NCBI RefSeq assembly: GCF_018860665.1
Contig: NZ_JAHKPK010000040.1
Coordinates: forward strand, 1-64,000
Source: Pacificibacter marinus
GTDB taxonomy: Bacteria > Pseudomonadota > Alphaproteobacteria > Rhodobacterales > Rhodobacteraceae
Direction: 5' to 3'
Length of the DNA: 64,000 bases
Below the pieces are notes generated by a model. It saw only the letters and a list, made by a program, of their open reading frames with translations, was not told where the DNA came from and made no database searches. Within the stretch, counting starts at the first letter, position 1, and the number at the start of each line of letters is the position of its first letter. This document shows, one piece after another, positions 27,340-35,927 of the stretch. The translations under genes were made by a program, and so were the position numbers.

Positions 27340-28128
27340 TCAGGTGAGGTTCGCAAGCTTGGCACGCAGATCCAAAAGGTCCGCCCAGGCCTCGCGCTTG
27401 GCAATGGGGGTGCGTAGCAGGTCACGCGGCGACATCATCGGTAAAACGGGCTTGCCCAACACAGTCTGCCAATTGCCCCGTAATCGGGTGATCCCTGCGC
27501 GCCCTAAAACGGTCATACAGGCGGCATTGCCCATCAGCACAATCACGTCAGGTTTGGCCAATTCAATATGCTTGAGCAGAAACGGCTTGAGCATCGCAAT
27601 CTCTGTGGGACTTGGGTCGCGGTTTTCAGGCGGCCGCCATGGCAACGCAGTCGTAATATACAGACCCTTGTTAGCATCCTCGGCCGCGCGATCCAGATCA
27701 ATAGCGGCAAACATTTTGTCAAACAGCGCGCCAACAGGCCCCGTAAAAGGTTTGCCCTCAATGTCGTCTTCACGACTGGGAGTATCCCCGACAACCATAA
27801 GTCGCGCGCCAACAAATCCATCTTGGAACACAAGGTTACGCGCACCGCGCCGCAGGTCGCACAACTCAAAGCCCATCAGGGCCGATTTCAAATCATCTAT
27901 CGAGGTGACACCGCTGACAGCTTTTTGCGCTTCATCAACAGAATCAACCTCTGGGGTCTTAACCGGCGGAGGGGGCGCTTTCGCATCCACGGCAGCAGCA
28001 GGTTTGGGCATCGTTTGTGGCGATTCATAACGATTCACAGGAGTTTCGCCGATGGCTTCGCTCACGCCAAGCTCGACTTGCCACTCTAACAGAGCATGCG
28101 CATCCCAATAATCGATCTGAGTCTCCAT
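27340..28128 (-). CDS. Uracil-DNA glycosylase superfamily protein, motifs degenerate
   Basis: A 262-residue protein with a Pro/Ala-rich N-terminal third and a UDG-fold domain (about 85-255) closest to family 4. Motif 1 reads VVGDTPSRED instead of the usual GEAPGxxED. Motif 2 reads MMSPRDLLR instead of HPAYLLR, so the conserved His is gone. Of the four cysteines that hold the family 4 iron-sulfur cluster, only Cys 90 is in register; the KCRPP position is PWRPP and the later one is MLKPF. The Rhodobacteraceae branch generally seems to lack the cluster, but loss of motif 2 is more unusual. Activity is uncertain. The gene probably shares a transcript with moaB. Confidence 0.82.
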   Translation of the reverse strand: METQIDYWDAHALLEWQVELGVSEAIGETPVNRYESPQTMPKPAAAVDAKAPPPPVKTPEVDSVDEAQKAVSGVTSIDDLKSALMGFELCDLRRGARNLVFQDGFVGARLMVVGDTPSREDDIEGKPFTGPVGALFDKMFAAIDLDRAAEDANKGLYITTALPWRPPENRDPSPTEIAMLKPFLLKHIELAKPDVIVLMGNAACMTVLGRAGITRLRGNWQTVLGKPVLPMMSPRDLLRTPIAKREAWADLLDLRAKLANLT

Positions 28129-28261
28129 GCCCGTAAGCTACGCGTCCTTTGCACGAAGGTAAATCGCAAGAAAGCATCGACGCAGCATTGCCGCACCTGC
28201 CCTGAGTTTCTATAAGCAGATCAGAGGCATTCTATCGCCGCACAGCATTCACGGGGGCACC

Positions 28262-29224
28262 ATGGCATTTCGGCAAAAACACCTTCTCGGCATAGAACCC
28301 TTGCACCCCACCGAGATCACCACGATTTTGGATGTGGCCGACAGCTATGTTGACCTCAACCGTCAAGCCCACAAACATTCTGATGCTCTGACGGGCATGA
28401 CCCAAATCAACATGTTTTTCGAAAATTCCACCCGCACCCAAAGCTCGTTCGAATTGGCGGGCAAACGATTGGGCGCGGACGTGATGAACATGTCGATGCA
28501 GGCGTCATCGATCAAAAAGGGCGAAACCCTGATCGACACCGCACTGACGTTGAACGCCATGCACCCTGATCTATTGGTCGTGCGCCATCCTCATTCGGGC
28601 GCTGTTGATTTGCTGGCTGAAAAGGTCAATTGCGCAGTCTTGAACGCAGGGGACGGAAAACACGAACATCCGACGCAAGCTTTGCTGGATGCCTTAACCA
28701 TTCGCCGCGCCAAAGGGCGCCTGCATCGCCTGTCCATCGCGATTTGTGGTGATATTGCCCATTCCCGCGTTGCCCGATCGAATTTGATCTTGCTGGGAAA
28801 AATGGAAAACCGTGTGCGCCTTGTTGGTCCGCCGACTTTGATTCCGACTGGCATGAACGAGCTGGGCTGTGAGGTCTATGAAGACATGGAAGAGGGGCTG
28901 AAAGACGTCGATGTCGTGATGATGCTTCGTTTGCAAAAAGAACGCATGGATGGCGGATTTATCCCGTCAGAGCGCGAATACTTTCACCGTTATGGTTTGG
29001 ACGCGGCAAAACTGGCCCATGCCAAACCCGATGCGATTGTGATGCACCCCGGTCCTATGAATCGCGGCGTCGAAATTGACGGCAGCATTGCGGACGACAT
29101 CAACAGGTCGGTCATTCAAGAGCAGGTCGAAATGGGTGTCGCCGTGCGCATGGCTGCGATGGACCTGTTGGCGCGCAACCTTCGTGCAGAAAAAGCCGCC
29201 AACCAAGACGGCGTAATGGCATGA
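28262..29224 (+). CDS. pyrB: Aspartate carbamoyltransferase catalytic subunit
   Basis: 320 residues. It joins carbamoyl phosphate and aspartate in de novo pyrimidine synthesis. The carbamoyl-phosphate site [13 protein letters not shown] and the later HPTQALLD and [10 protein letters not shown] motifs are intact, as is [11 protein letters not shown] near the end. Its stop overlaps the start of the 183-residue gene (ATGA). The pseudo-dihydroorotase gene follows; in other bacteria such proteins form a dodecamer with PyrB and are needed for its assembly. Confidence 0.95.
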   Translation: MAFRQKHLLGIEPLHPTEITTILDVADSYVDLNRQAHKHSDALTGMTQINMFFENSTRTQSSFELAGKRLGADVMNMSMQASSIKKGETLIDTALTLNAMHPDLLVVRHPHSGAVDLLAEKVNCAVLNAGDGKHEHPTQALLDALTIRRAKGRLHRLSIAICGDIAHSRVARSNLILLGKMENRVRLVGPPTLIPTGMNELGCEVYEDMEEGLKDVDVVMMLRLQKERMDGGFIPSEREYFHRYGLDAAKLAHAKPDAIVMHPGPMNRGVEIDGSIADDINRSVIQEQVEMGVAVRMAAMDLLARNLRAEKAANQDGVMA

Positions 29225-29772
29225 GCGACACGCTCGACATAACAACAGCCCCACATCGTTCGGTTTGGATTTTCGCGATTGATCTGCCCGACGGTGAAAT
29301 TGATGCGTTTTCCCATGAAACAGATAACGGCAATGAGGATCACAGTTGGCCATTGGGTGACGCGCTAGGCGTGACGCCCTATCCCGATCAGGATTTTGTC
29401 GAAGTCCTCGATTTGGAGGCCCTGCGCGCCTTTGGGTTTTCCAATTACCTAACCGAAGGCAATGGCCTGAACATTGGCGGCGACGCAACAATGTTGGACG
29501 CATTGACCGGCCATATCTTGTTGGTGTTTTCCCAAGGTGTTGAAAACGGACAAACCGCTTTTGTGCCACAAGCGCCGCTGAGCTTCGTTGCGCGCTATAG
29601 CCAAGTGATGGAACATTCCTTGCATGAACCTTTGACCAGCAACGCAGCCCAAGGCCAATTGCCCCAAGGCAAGGCGCCGAAATCAGACGCCCGTATCGGC
29701 GGTATGGTGGCGACATTTGTTTTGATTTTCTTGTTTATCTTTGTTGGCGTGTTCGTGTGGATTGCCGGATGA
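29221..29772 (+). CDS. Conserved protein with C-terminal membrane anchor, between pyrB and pyrC-like
   Basis: A 183-residue protein whose first 150 residues are soluble (acidic, beginning [20 protein letters not shown]) and whose last 25 form a membrane helix ([21 protein letters not shown]). No named domain is recognised. Its start overlaps the pyrB stop by four bases, so it is translationally coupled to pyrB; this position appears shared among roseobacters as far as I recall. A role in tethering the pyrimidine enzymes to the membrane can be imagined but is not supported by any motif. Confidence 0.75.
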   Translation: MSDTLDITTAPHRSVWIFAIDLPDGEIDAFSHETDNGNEDHSWPLGDALGVTPYPDQDFVEVLDLEALRAFGFSNYLTEGNGLNIGGDATMLDALTGHILLVFSQGVENGQTAFVPQAPLSFVARYSQVMEHSLHEPLTSNAAQGQLPQGKAPKSDARIGGMVATFVLIFLFIFVGVFVWIAG

Positions 29773-29851
29773 TGACACAGCGCTCACCCGACCAATCGAT
29801 CTGCATCTGCCCACATGACTGCACATTCCGATTCTGTATAAGAGGCCGCAT

Positions 29852-31126
29852 ATGAGTAACTTTATCAACGCCCGTCTCATCGATCCTGAAACACTCACCG
29901 ATACGCTTGGCTGGCTGCATGTCGAACATGGCGCGATTGCAGCGATCGGAACCGGTACAGCCCCCTCTGACCTTTTGGGCGATATCGTCGATTGCGCTGG
30001 CAAATGTCTGGCCCCGGGGATCGTCGATCTTGGAGTGAAAGTGTCTGAACCAGGCGAGCGCCACAAAGAAAGTTTTGCCTCTGCAGGCCGCGCAGCCGCC
30101 GCTGGCGGTGTCACAACTATGGTGACCCGCCCTGACACGCTGAGCGCGATTGATACGCCAGAAGTTCTGGAATTTGTGGAACGCCGCGCCGCCACGGATG
30201 CGATTGTGAACGTCAAACATATGTCTGCATTGACCAAAGATCGCGCGGGCAAAGAGATGGTCGAAATCGGCTTTATGAAAGACGCAGGCGTGGTGGCCTT
30301 TTCCGATTGCGATCATGTCGTGGAAAACACCAAAGTTCTGCAACGCTGCATGACCTATGCGCGCTCTCTAGGTGTCCTTGTGATTGGCCATCCGCAAGAA
30401 CCGACATTAACCAAAGGCGCGGCCGCCACATCTGGTAAATTCGCATCTTTGCGTGGTCTGCCTGCCGTGTCGCCTATGGCCGAGCGTATGGCCGTAGACC
30501 GTGATATCGCTTTGGTGGAAATGACAGGTGTGAAATATCACTTTGATCAACTGTCCACCGCGCGCGCCCTGCCCGCTTTGGAACGCGCCAAAAACAACGG
30601 GCTCGATATCACTGCGGGCGTATCGATCCATCACCTAACATTGAATGAATATGATGTCGGCGACTACCGCACGTTTTTCAAAGTGAAACCACCGCTGCGT
30701 TCAGAAGACGACCGTTTGGCGATGGTCGAAGCTGTGGCCTCGGGCCTGATTGATATCATTTCATCGATGCACACACCGCAAGATGAAGAAAGCAAGCGCT
30801 TGCCGTTTGAGGAAGCAGCTTCTGGCGCTGTGGCGCTTGAAACACTGCTGCCTGCGGCCATGCGTTTGGTGCACGCGGGTCAACTGACGCTGCCGGAACT
30901 GTTCCGCGCGATGTCTTTGAACCCGGCCAAACGTCTTGGTCTGGAGTGTGGGCGCTTGACCATCGGGGCGCCTGCGGATTTGGTGCTGTTCGATCCCGAT
31001 GCGCCTTTTGTGTTGGATCGCTTTAAATTGCAGTCCAAATCCAAGAACACCCCATTTGACGGCGCACGGATGCAAGGCAAAATCAAAGGCACATGGGTGG
31101 CAGGCACTCGCGTTTTTAACGCCTAA
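29852..31126 (+). CDS. Dihydroorotase-like protein lacking the metal ligands (PyrX/PyrC' type)
   Basis: 424 residues with the amidohydrolase fold of dihydroorotases, but the catalytic residues are gone. The HxH metal motif (DxHxHxR) is DLGVKVSEPG at residues 59-68, the HLST histidine is replaced in FDQLST, and the catalytic Asp of TDHAPH is missing in SSMHTPQ. This matches the inactive PyrC' (PyrX) proteins of Pseudomonas and other proteobacteria, which support aspartate carbamoyltransferase assembly. Its position behind pyrB agrees. A true dihydroorotase must lie elsewhere. Confidence 0.88.
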   Translation: MSNFINARLIDPETLTDTLGWLHVEHGAIAAIGTGTAPSDLLGDIVDCAGKCLAPGIVDLGVKVSEPGERHKESFASAGRAAAAGGVTTMVTRPDTLSAIDTPEVLEFVERRAATDAIVNVKHMSALTKDRAGKEMVEIGFMKDAGVVAFSDCDHVVENTKVLQRCMTYARSLGVLVIGHPQEPTLTKGAAATSGKFASLRGLPAVSPMAERMAVDRDIALVEMTGVKYHFDQLSTARALPALERAKNNGLDITAGVSIHHLTLNEYDVGDYRTFFKVKPPLRSEDDRLAMVEAVASGLIDIISSMHTPQDEESKRLPFEEAASGAVALETLLPAAMRLVHAGQLTLPELFRAMSLNPAKRLGLECGRLTIGAPADLVLFDPDAPFVLDRFKLQSKSKNTPFDGARMQGKIKGTWVAGTRVFNA

Positions 31127-31152
31127 CTCCGTTTCATAATTAGGATAAACAC

Positions 31153-31743
31153 ATGACGATGTTCTTGCTGCTTTTCACTGCTGTTTTGGCTTATTTACTT
31201 GGGTCGATCCCTTTTGGCATTGTCATGGCCAAGGTGTTCGGGCTTGGAGATTTGCGCGCCATTGGGTCGGGCAACATCGGAGCGACAAACGTTCTGCGTA
31301 CGGGCAATAAGTTGGCGGCATTTCTCACGCTTTTGGGCGATAGCGGAAAAGGGGCTGCGGCCGTGTTGCTCGCACGGGCTTTGATCGGCGAAGAAGGCGC
31401 TGGCACAGCTGCACTTTTTGCGATGCTTGGGCACCTTTACCCAGTCTTTTTGAAATTCAAAGGCGGCAAAGGCGTTGCGACATTCTTGGGGACACTTTTG
31501 GCCCTGTCATTCCCTGTGGGGTTGGCTGCTTGCGCGACCTGGCTCGTGACGGCTGTGATCTTTCGATACTCAAGCCTGTCGGCACTGGTCGCGGCGCTGT
31601 TGGCTCCGCTGTACACCGCAGTGCTCTATCATCAGCACGGCGCGATTTTGGTGGGTATATTGTCAGCTTTGATATTCTATAAACACCGCGAAAACATTGC
31701 GCGCATGCGCGCTGGTAACGAGACAAAAATCGGTCAAAAGTAA
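31153..31743 (+). CDS. plsY: Glycerol-3-phosphate acyltransferase PlsY
   Basis: A 196-residue polytopic inner-membrane enzyme with the three PlsY motifs: LLGSIPFGIVMAK, GSGNIGATNVLRTG and KFKGGKGVATFLG. It acylates glycerol-3-phosphate from acyl-phosphate in phospholipid synthesis. AGGAT stands seven bases before the ATG. It lies 26 bases after the dihydroorotase-like gene, probably in the same transcript, and precedes a DUF805 gene by ten bases. Confidence 0.93.
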   Translation: MTMFLLLFTAVLAYLLGSIPFGIVMAKVFGLGDLRAIGSGNIGATNVLRTGNKLAAFLTLLGDSGKGAAAVLLARALIGEEGAGTAALFAMLGHLYPVFLKFKGGKGVATFLGTLLALSFPVGLAACATWLVTAVIFRYSSLSALVAALLAPLYTAVLYHQHGAILVGILSALIFYKHRENIARMRAGNETKIGQK

Positions 31744-31753
31744 CGAGGAACTC

Positions 31754-32137
31754 ATGGATTTTCAAACTGCAGTCAAAACCTGCTTCAATAAATATGCGAC
31801 ATTTTCTGGCCGTGCGAGTCGGTCTGAATATTGGTGGTGGACCCTATTCGTCATCGTCGCCAGTATCATTTTGCAAGTGGTGGACTTTGCCATTGGCTTG
31901 GGCGATTGGGGCCTCTTCGGCAACATTTTTAGCCTTGCGACGATTGTTCCATCCATTGCCGTGGCCGCGCGTCGTCTGCACGATGTGAACAAGTCAGGTT
32001 GGTGGCAACTTTTAGTGATTGTCCCACTTGTCGGATGGATCATCTTGCTGATCTGGCTCATCAAAAAAGGCAGCACGGATGTGAACCGTTTTGGTCCTGC
32101 TGTCGTGACTGTCAGCGATTTTGTTTCTGAAGACTAA
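31754..32137 (+). CDS. DUF805 family membrane protein
   Basis: A 127-residue inner-membrane protein with the DUF805 signature: an aromatic N-terminus (FNKYATFSGRASRSEYWWW), about three membrane helices, and AVAARRLHDVNKSGWWQL. The function of this family is unknown. The ATG at 31754 has GAGGAA just upstream. It is the last gene before the terminator at 32161, ending the pyrB to plsY run. Confidence 0.9.
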   Translation: MDFQTAVKTCFNKYATFSGRASRSEYWWWTLFVIVASIILQVVDFAIGLGDWGLFGNIFSLATIVPSIAVAARRLHDVNKSGWWQLLVIVPLVGWIILLIWLIKKGSTDVNRFGPAVVTVSDFVSED

Positions 32138-32160
32138 ATAAATCACTTCGACAAACACGC

Positions 32161-32191
32161 AAAAGCCCCGCACGATGTGCAGGGCTTTTTT
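32161..32191. terminator. Bidirectional terminator between the DUF805 gene and gshA
   Basis: AAAAGCCCC-GCA and TGC-A-GGGCTTTTTT form a stem with a short loop (CGATG), flanked by an A-run on one side and a T-run on the other. It can stop transcription from the pyrB-plsY side (+) and from gshA (-). Confidence 0.8.
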
Positions 32192-32210
32192 GTAACTGCA
32201 TCACAGTTGA

Positions 32211-33581
32211 TTAATAAGAATACTCACCAAAAACGCGGGTCGCGTCTCCGTTCCATTCGCCCTCAAATTTGGCGATCAATTCATCGGCTGGCGCTTGGCC
32301 TGAATCCAAGCTGTCTTTGAGAGCATTAAGAAAATGGGTTTCGTTGGCAACCAAGCCACCAGCCCCTTCGCGCGCACGCGCCACAAGACCCGCTTCGGAA
32401 ATCGCTATCGTCTCGCGTGCCAAATCCATCATTTTAACGCCTTGCACTTCCGCTTGCAGGCCATCGACGGAGGCCGCAACACGCAACTCTTCGCGGAACT
32501 CAGGCGTCCAGTTCTTGGCGATATCCCATGAGGCATCCAGCGCGGATTGATCATACATCATACCGACCCAATAAGCGGGCAGCGCGCACAGACGACGCCA
32601 AGGGCCACCATCGGCGCCGCGCATTTCCATATATTGCTTGATCCGCGCCTCAGGGAAGATCGTGGTCAGATGGTCGGCCCAATCAGACATCGTTGGCTTT
32701 TCACCGGGCAAGGCAGGCAGTTCGCCTTTGAGGAAATCACGGAAGGACATGCCCAGCGCGTTGATGTATTTGCCATCGCGATAGACAAAATACATCGGCA
32801 CATCGAGAGCAAAATCGGCGTAGCGCTCGAAACTCATGCCCTCCTCGAACACAAAGGGCAACATGCCGGTGCGGCTGTCATCCAAGTGACGCCAAATCCG
32901 TGAACGCCACGATTTATGCCCGTTCAGCTTGCCTTCAAAAAAGGGCGAATTGGCGAAAAGCGCCGTGGCCACAGGCTGCAGCGCCAAAGCCACACGGAAT
33001 TTTTGCACCATGTCAGCTTCAGAGCCGAAATCGAGGTTCACTTGCACAGTACAAGTGCGGCGCATCATCTGTGTGCCCGCCGTGCCAACAGTGCCCATAT
33101 AGGCGTCCATCAACTTGTAGCGTCCCTTGGGCATCAGTGGCATGTCGTCATGCGTCCAATGCGGAGCAGCGCCCAGACCGATAAATTTGGCACCGATTTC
33201 ATCGGCCACAGTTTGAACCTCGTGCAGGTGCGTATGCACCTCGCCGCAAGTTTGATGGATGTTGTCCAAAGGCGCGCCAGAGAGTTCAAGCTGGCCACCG
33301 GGTTCCAAGGACACATTCGCCCCCTCTTTGGTCAAACCGATAAGATGTTCGCCCTCAAAGACAGGGTTCCATTGATACTTGTCTTGCAGACCTTCAAGGA
33401 TCGCTTTGATCGAGCGGTCACCATCATAGGGAATGGGCTGGAGCGTATCTTTACAGTAGCCGAATTTCTCATGCTCTGTGCCGATCTTCCAATCTTGCTC
33501 GGGCTTACAGCCTTCGGCAAAATAATTGACCAAGTCATCGTAGCTTTCGATCAGGCCGCCGCCGGATTGTGGAATGGACAT
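32211..33581 (-). CDS. gshA: Glutamate-cysteine ligase (plant/alphaproteobacterial type)
   Basis: 456 residues, the length of the plant-type glutamate-cysteine ligases found in alphaproteobacteria. Motifs include WKIGTEHEKFGY near the N-terminus, GQLELSGAPL, and MRRTCTVQVNLDFGSE. It makes gamma-glutamylcysteine for glutathione. GGAG lies seven bases before the ATG. It stands about 60 bases downstream of the rsmE gene pair on the same strand. Confidence 0.94.
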   Translation of the reverse strand: MSIPQSGGGLIESYDDLVNYFAEGCKPEQDWKIGTEHEKFGYCKDTLQPIPYDGDRSIKAILEGLQDKYQWNPVFEGEHLIGLTKEGANVSLEPGGQLELSGAPLDNIHQTCGEVHTHLHEVQTVADEIGAKFIGLGAAPHWTHDDMPLMPKGRYKLMDAYMGTVGTAGTQMMRRTCTVQVNLDFGSEADMVQKFRVALALQPVATALFANSPFFEGKLNGHKSWRSRIWRHLDDSRTGMLPFVFEEGMSFERYADFALDVPMYFVYRDGKYINALGMSFRDFLKGELPALPGEKPTMSDWADHLTTIFPEARIKQYMEMRGADGGPWRRLCALPAYWVGMMYDQSALDASWDIAKNWTPEFREELRVAASVDGLQAEVQGVKMMDLARETIAISEAGLVARAREGAGGLVANETHFLNALKDSLDSGQAPADELIAKFEGEWNGDATRVFGEYSY

Positions 33582-33640
33582 ATCGGGTCTCCGGTGGAGT
33601 TAAATAAGGTGTCTACAGTTGTGCGAACCGCCCCGCGAAG

Positions 33641-34150
33641 TCAATGCAGAGCAAGTGTGCGTTTTCGCCATATCACCACTGGCGATTTTGGCGTTTCCTT
33701 GATTTGCCTCAACATGCGTTCGGTTTCTATGCCATCAAGCGACACAAACACATCGAACAACTTTTCGGCATCCACCGCATTCAGTGGGATTGTCAGCGGA
33801 ATTTGCCCCGAGGCTTCCAATTGCCAATGCGCGATGCCTTTATCTGCGGGAATCAAAATCACTGAGGTGAGCATTTCGATTTCCACCTGCCCGCCAGTAT
33901 AAGCGGTCAAATAGCTGATGATGCCCTCGTCAATTTCAACAACACCAACGCCCTGCCCGCGCGAGGCAAAACGCGCGCGTTGAAACGCAGCAAAGGCCAG
34001 AAATATACAAATAAGCGCAACACCAAAGCCAAGCCATCGCATGAAGCCAAAGCTCGACATCGCCCACCACAGACTTAAGACCATCAAACCCAAAGCGGCA
34101 ATCACTTCGCGCAGTCCCCAGATCTGTTCTCTTACTTCGGGGCGGATCAT
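33641..34150 (-). CDS. Small membrane protein of unknown function
   Basis: A 169-residue protein with two N-terminal membrane helices (about residues 15-32 and 36-55) and a C-terminal soluble domain of beta strands with a GIISYLTAYTGGQVEIEML core. It has no recognised motif. The ATG at 34150 overlaps the rsmE stop (ATGA), so it is translated after rsmE; an ATG at 34156 is an alternative. Confidence 0.8.
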   Translation of the reverse strand: MIRPEVREQIWGLREVIAALGLMVLSLWWAMSSFGFMRWLGFGVALICIFLAFAAFQRARFASRGQGVGVVEIDEGIISYLTAYTGGQVEIEMLTSVILIPADKGIAHWQLEASGQIPLTIPLNAVDAEKLFDVFVSLDGIETERMLRQIKETPKSPVVIWRKRTLALH

Positions 34151-34872
34151 GACCAATCTCCCAAATGTTGTTGCCAGACGGTCATCGCCGCCACCGCAGC
34201 AGTGTCAGCGCGTAAAATGCGTGGGCCCAAAGACACAGGATGCGCATAGGGCAAGGCATGTAATTTTTGCCGCTCCGATTCTGAAAACCCGCCTTCTGGT
34301 CCAATCAGAATCGCCCATTTGTCGCCTTGAACAGCCCCCAAGACCTCGGCCGCACCCACTAGCGCCTCATCACAGAACATGATCTGACGCGTCTCGTCCC
34401 ACTCTGCCAGCAAACGATCAAGTTTTTGTAAATCGGTGACCTCAGGCACATAAGTGCCGCCGCATTGCTCTGCGGCTTCCAACGCATGGGCTTGCAAGCG
34501 GTCTTGGCGGATGCGTTCCGAATTGGTGAAATTTGTGCTGACGGGCACGATCTTGGCCGCGCCCATTTCAGCGGCTTTTTCAACGATGAAATCCGTACGC
34601 ACCTTTTTGATCGGGGCGAAAATCAGCCACAGATCAGGGGGCAATTGCAAAGGTTTGCTTTGCGCATGACAGATCAAAGCCCCGCCGCGTTTGTTCGCGA
34701 TCGTGACCTCGGCCTGATATTCACCATCCACGCCATTGAACAGCGCGACAAATGCGCCGATTTGCAACCGCATGACCGCAAAAAGGTAATTAGACTGGTC
34801 CTTATCGAGGGGAACAGTTTGCCCTTGGGTCAAAGGGTGATCTACAAAGAGTCTGACTTTAGCTTGAACCAT
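34147..34872 (-). CDS. rsmE: 16S rRNA (uracil1498-N3)-methyltransferase
   Basis: 241 residues with the RsmE layout: a PUA-like N-terminal domain (LFVDHPLTQGQTVPL, DKDQSNYLFAVMRL) and a SPOUT knot C-terminal domain with ILIGPEGGFSESE and SLGPRILRADTAAVAAM. It methylates U1498 of 16S rRNA. The ATG at 34872 is preferred to one 33 bases upstream, which would overlap the ubiA start region. It is divergent from ubiA with 11 bases between the starts. Confidence 0.94.
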   Translation of the reverse strand: MVQAKVRLFVDHPLTQGQTVPLDKDQSNYLFAVMRLQIGAFVALFNGVDGEYQAEVTIANKRGGALICHAQSKPLQLPPDLWLIFAPIKKVRTDFIVEKAAEMGAAKIVPVSTNFTNSERIRQDRLQAHALEAAEQCGGTYVPEVTDLQKLDRLLAEWDETRQIMFCDEALVGAAEVLGAVQGDKWAILIGPEGGFSESERQKLHALPYAHPVSLGPRILRADTAAVAAMTVWQQHLGDWS

Positions 34873-34883
34873 GGACAATACAT

Positions 34884-35864
34884 ATGACCGACAAAGCCCA
34901 AGCACCAGACCCGCAAGACGAAGAAATGTCAGGGCAGGTTGCAGACGCCGTCAAAGGCAACTGGGTTGACAGCCGCGCCCCCGCTTGGACACGGCCCTAT
35001 TTGCGCCTATCACGCGCGGATCGCCCCATTGGCACATGGCTTTTGTTGCTACCATGCTGGTGGGGCGCTCTTTTGGCCGCGTCTATCACGGGCCAACTAA
35101 CGTTGCGTACGGTTTGGGTGTTGGTCGGTTGCGCGGCTGGTGCTTGGCTGATGCGCGGCGCTGGGTGCACATGGAACGATATCACAGACCGCGATTTAGA
35201 CGCCGCAGTCGCGCGGACCAAAAGCCGCCCCATTCCATCTGGGCAAGTCACAACGAAACAAGCCACCGTTTGGATGGCACTGCAATGCCTGCTGTCCTTA
35301 GGTATTCTGTTGAGCTTTGGTACACTCGCGATTGTATTGGGGATTGTTTCTTTGATCCCTGTTGCGATCTACCCTTTCGCCAAACGCTTTACATGGTGGC
35401 CGCAGGTGTTTTTAGGTGTCGCCTTCAACTGGGGCGCTTTGCTGGCATACGCCGCCGTCGCAGGCGAATTAACGGCTGCGCCTGTGTTCTTATATCTATC
35501 TGGTATCGCTTGGACGCTGTTTTACGACACAATCTATGCACATCAAGACAAAGAGGATGACGCCCTGATTGGCATCAAATCCACCGCGCGGCTTTTTGGC
35601 GATAACACGGCTGTTTGGCTCAAACGTTTCATTATTATGTCCGTTGTGTTGTTTGCTGGTGCGGTGATTGAGGCGCTGATCGATGGATCGATTTTGTCTG
35701 TACTCGTTGCGATCGGTGGCGCTTGGGCTATGGGGTGGCATATGACGTGGCAATTGAGCAGACTTGACATTGACGACCCAGAAAAATGCATGATGTTATT
35801 TCGTTCGAACCGCGACACGGGACTATTGGCTGCGCTGTTTCTTGCCATGTCTGTCTTCCTGTGA
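34884..35864 (+). CDS. ubiA: 4-hydroxybenzoate polyprenyltransferase
   Basis: A 326-residue inner-membrane prenyltransferase with about eight helices. Both aspartate-rich motifs are present: NDITDRDLDAAVARTKSRP and YAHQDKEDDALIGIKSTAR. It attaches the polyprenyl chain to 4-hydroxybenzoate in ubiquinone synthesis; a chain-making enzyme (ispB) is encoded at 6783. A soluble 35-residue N-terminal extension precedes the first helix. The OmpA-family gene follows on the same strand. Confidence 0.94.
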   Translation: MTDKAQAPDPQDEEMSGQVADAVKGNWVDSRAPAWTRPYLRLSRADRPIGTWLLLLPCWWGALLAASITGQLTLRTVWVLVGCAAGAWLMRGAGCTWNDITDRDLDAAVARTKSRPIPSGQVTTKQATVWMALQCLLSLGILLSFGTLAIVLGIVSLIPVAIYPFAKRFTWWPQVFLGVAFNWGALLAYAAVAGELTAAPVFLYLSGIAWTLFYDTIYAHQDKEDDALIGIKSTARLFGDNTAVWLKRFIIMSVVLFAGAVIEALIDGSILSVLVAIGGAWAMGWHMTWQLSRLDIDDPEKCMMLFRSNRDTGLLAALFLAMSVFL

Positions 35865-35927
35865 TTGCAGCTCAGGCTCAGACATCCTAAGACATTCACC
35901 AATTGCGATAAAACCGGACAGCAGCCC

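Noticed and set aside
32900-33900. 328-codon open frame on the plus strand opposite gshA
   Set aside because: It covers the gshA gene in antisense and extends over the next gene; gshA has full family motifs and a good ribosome-binding site.
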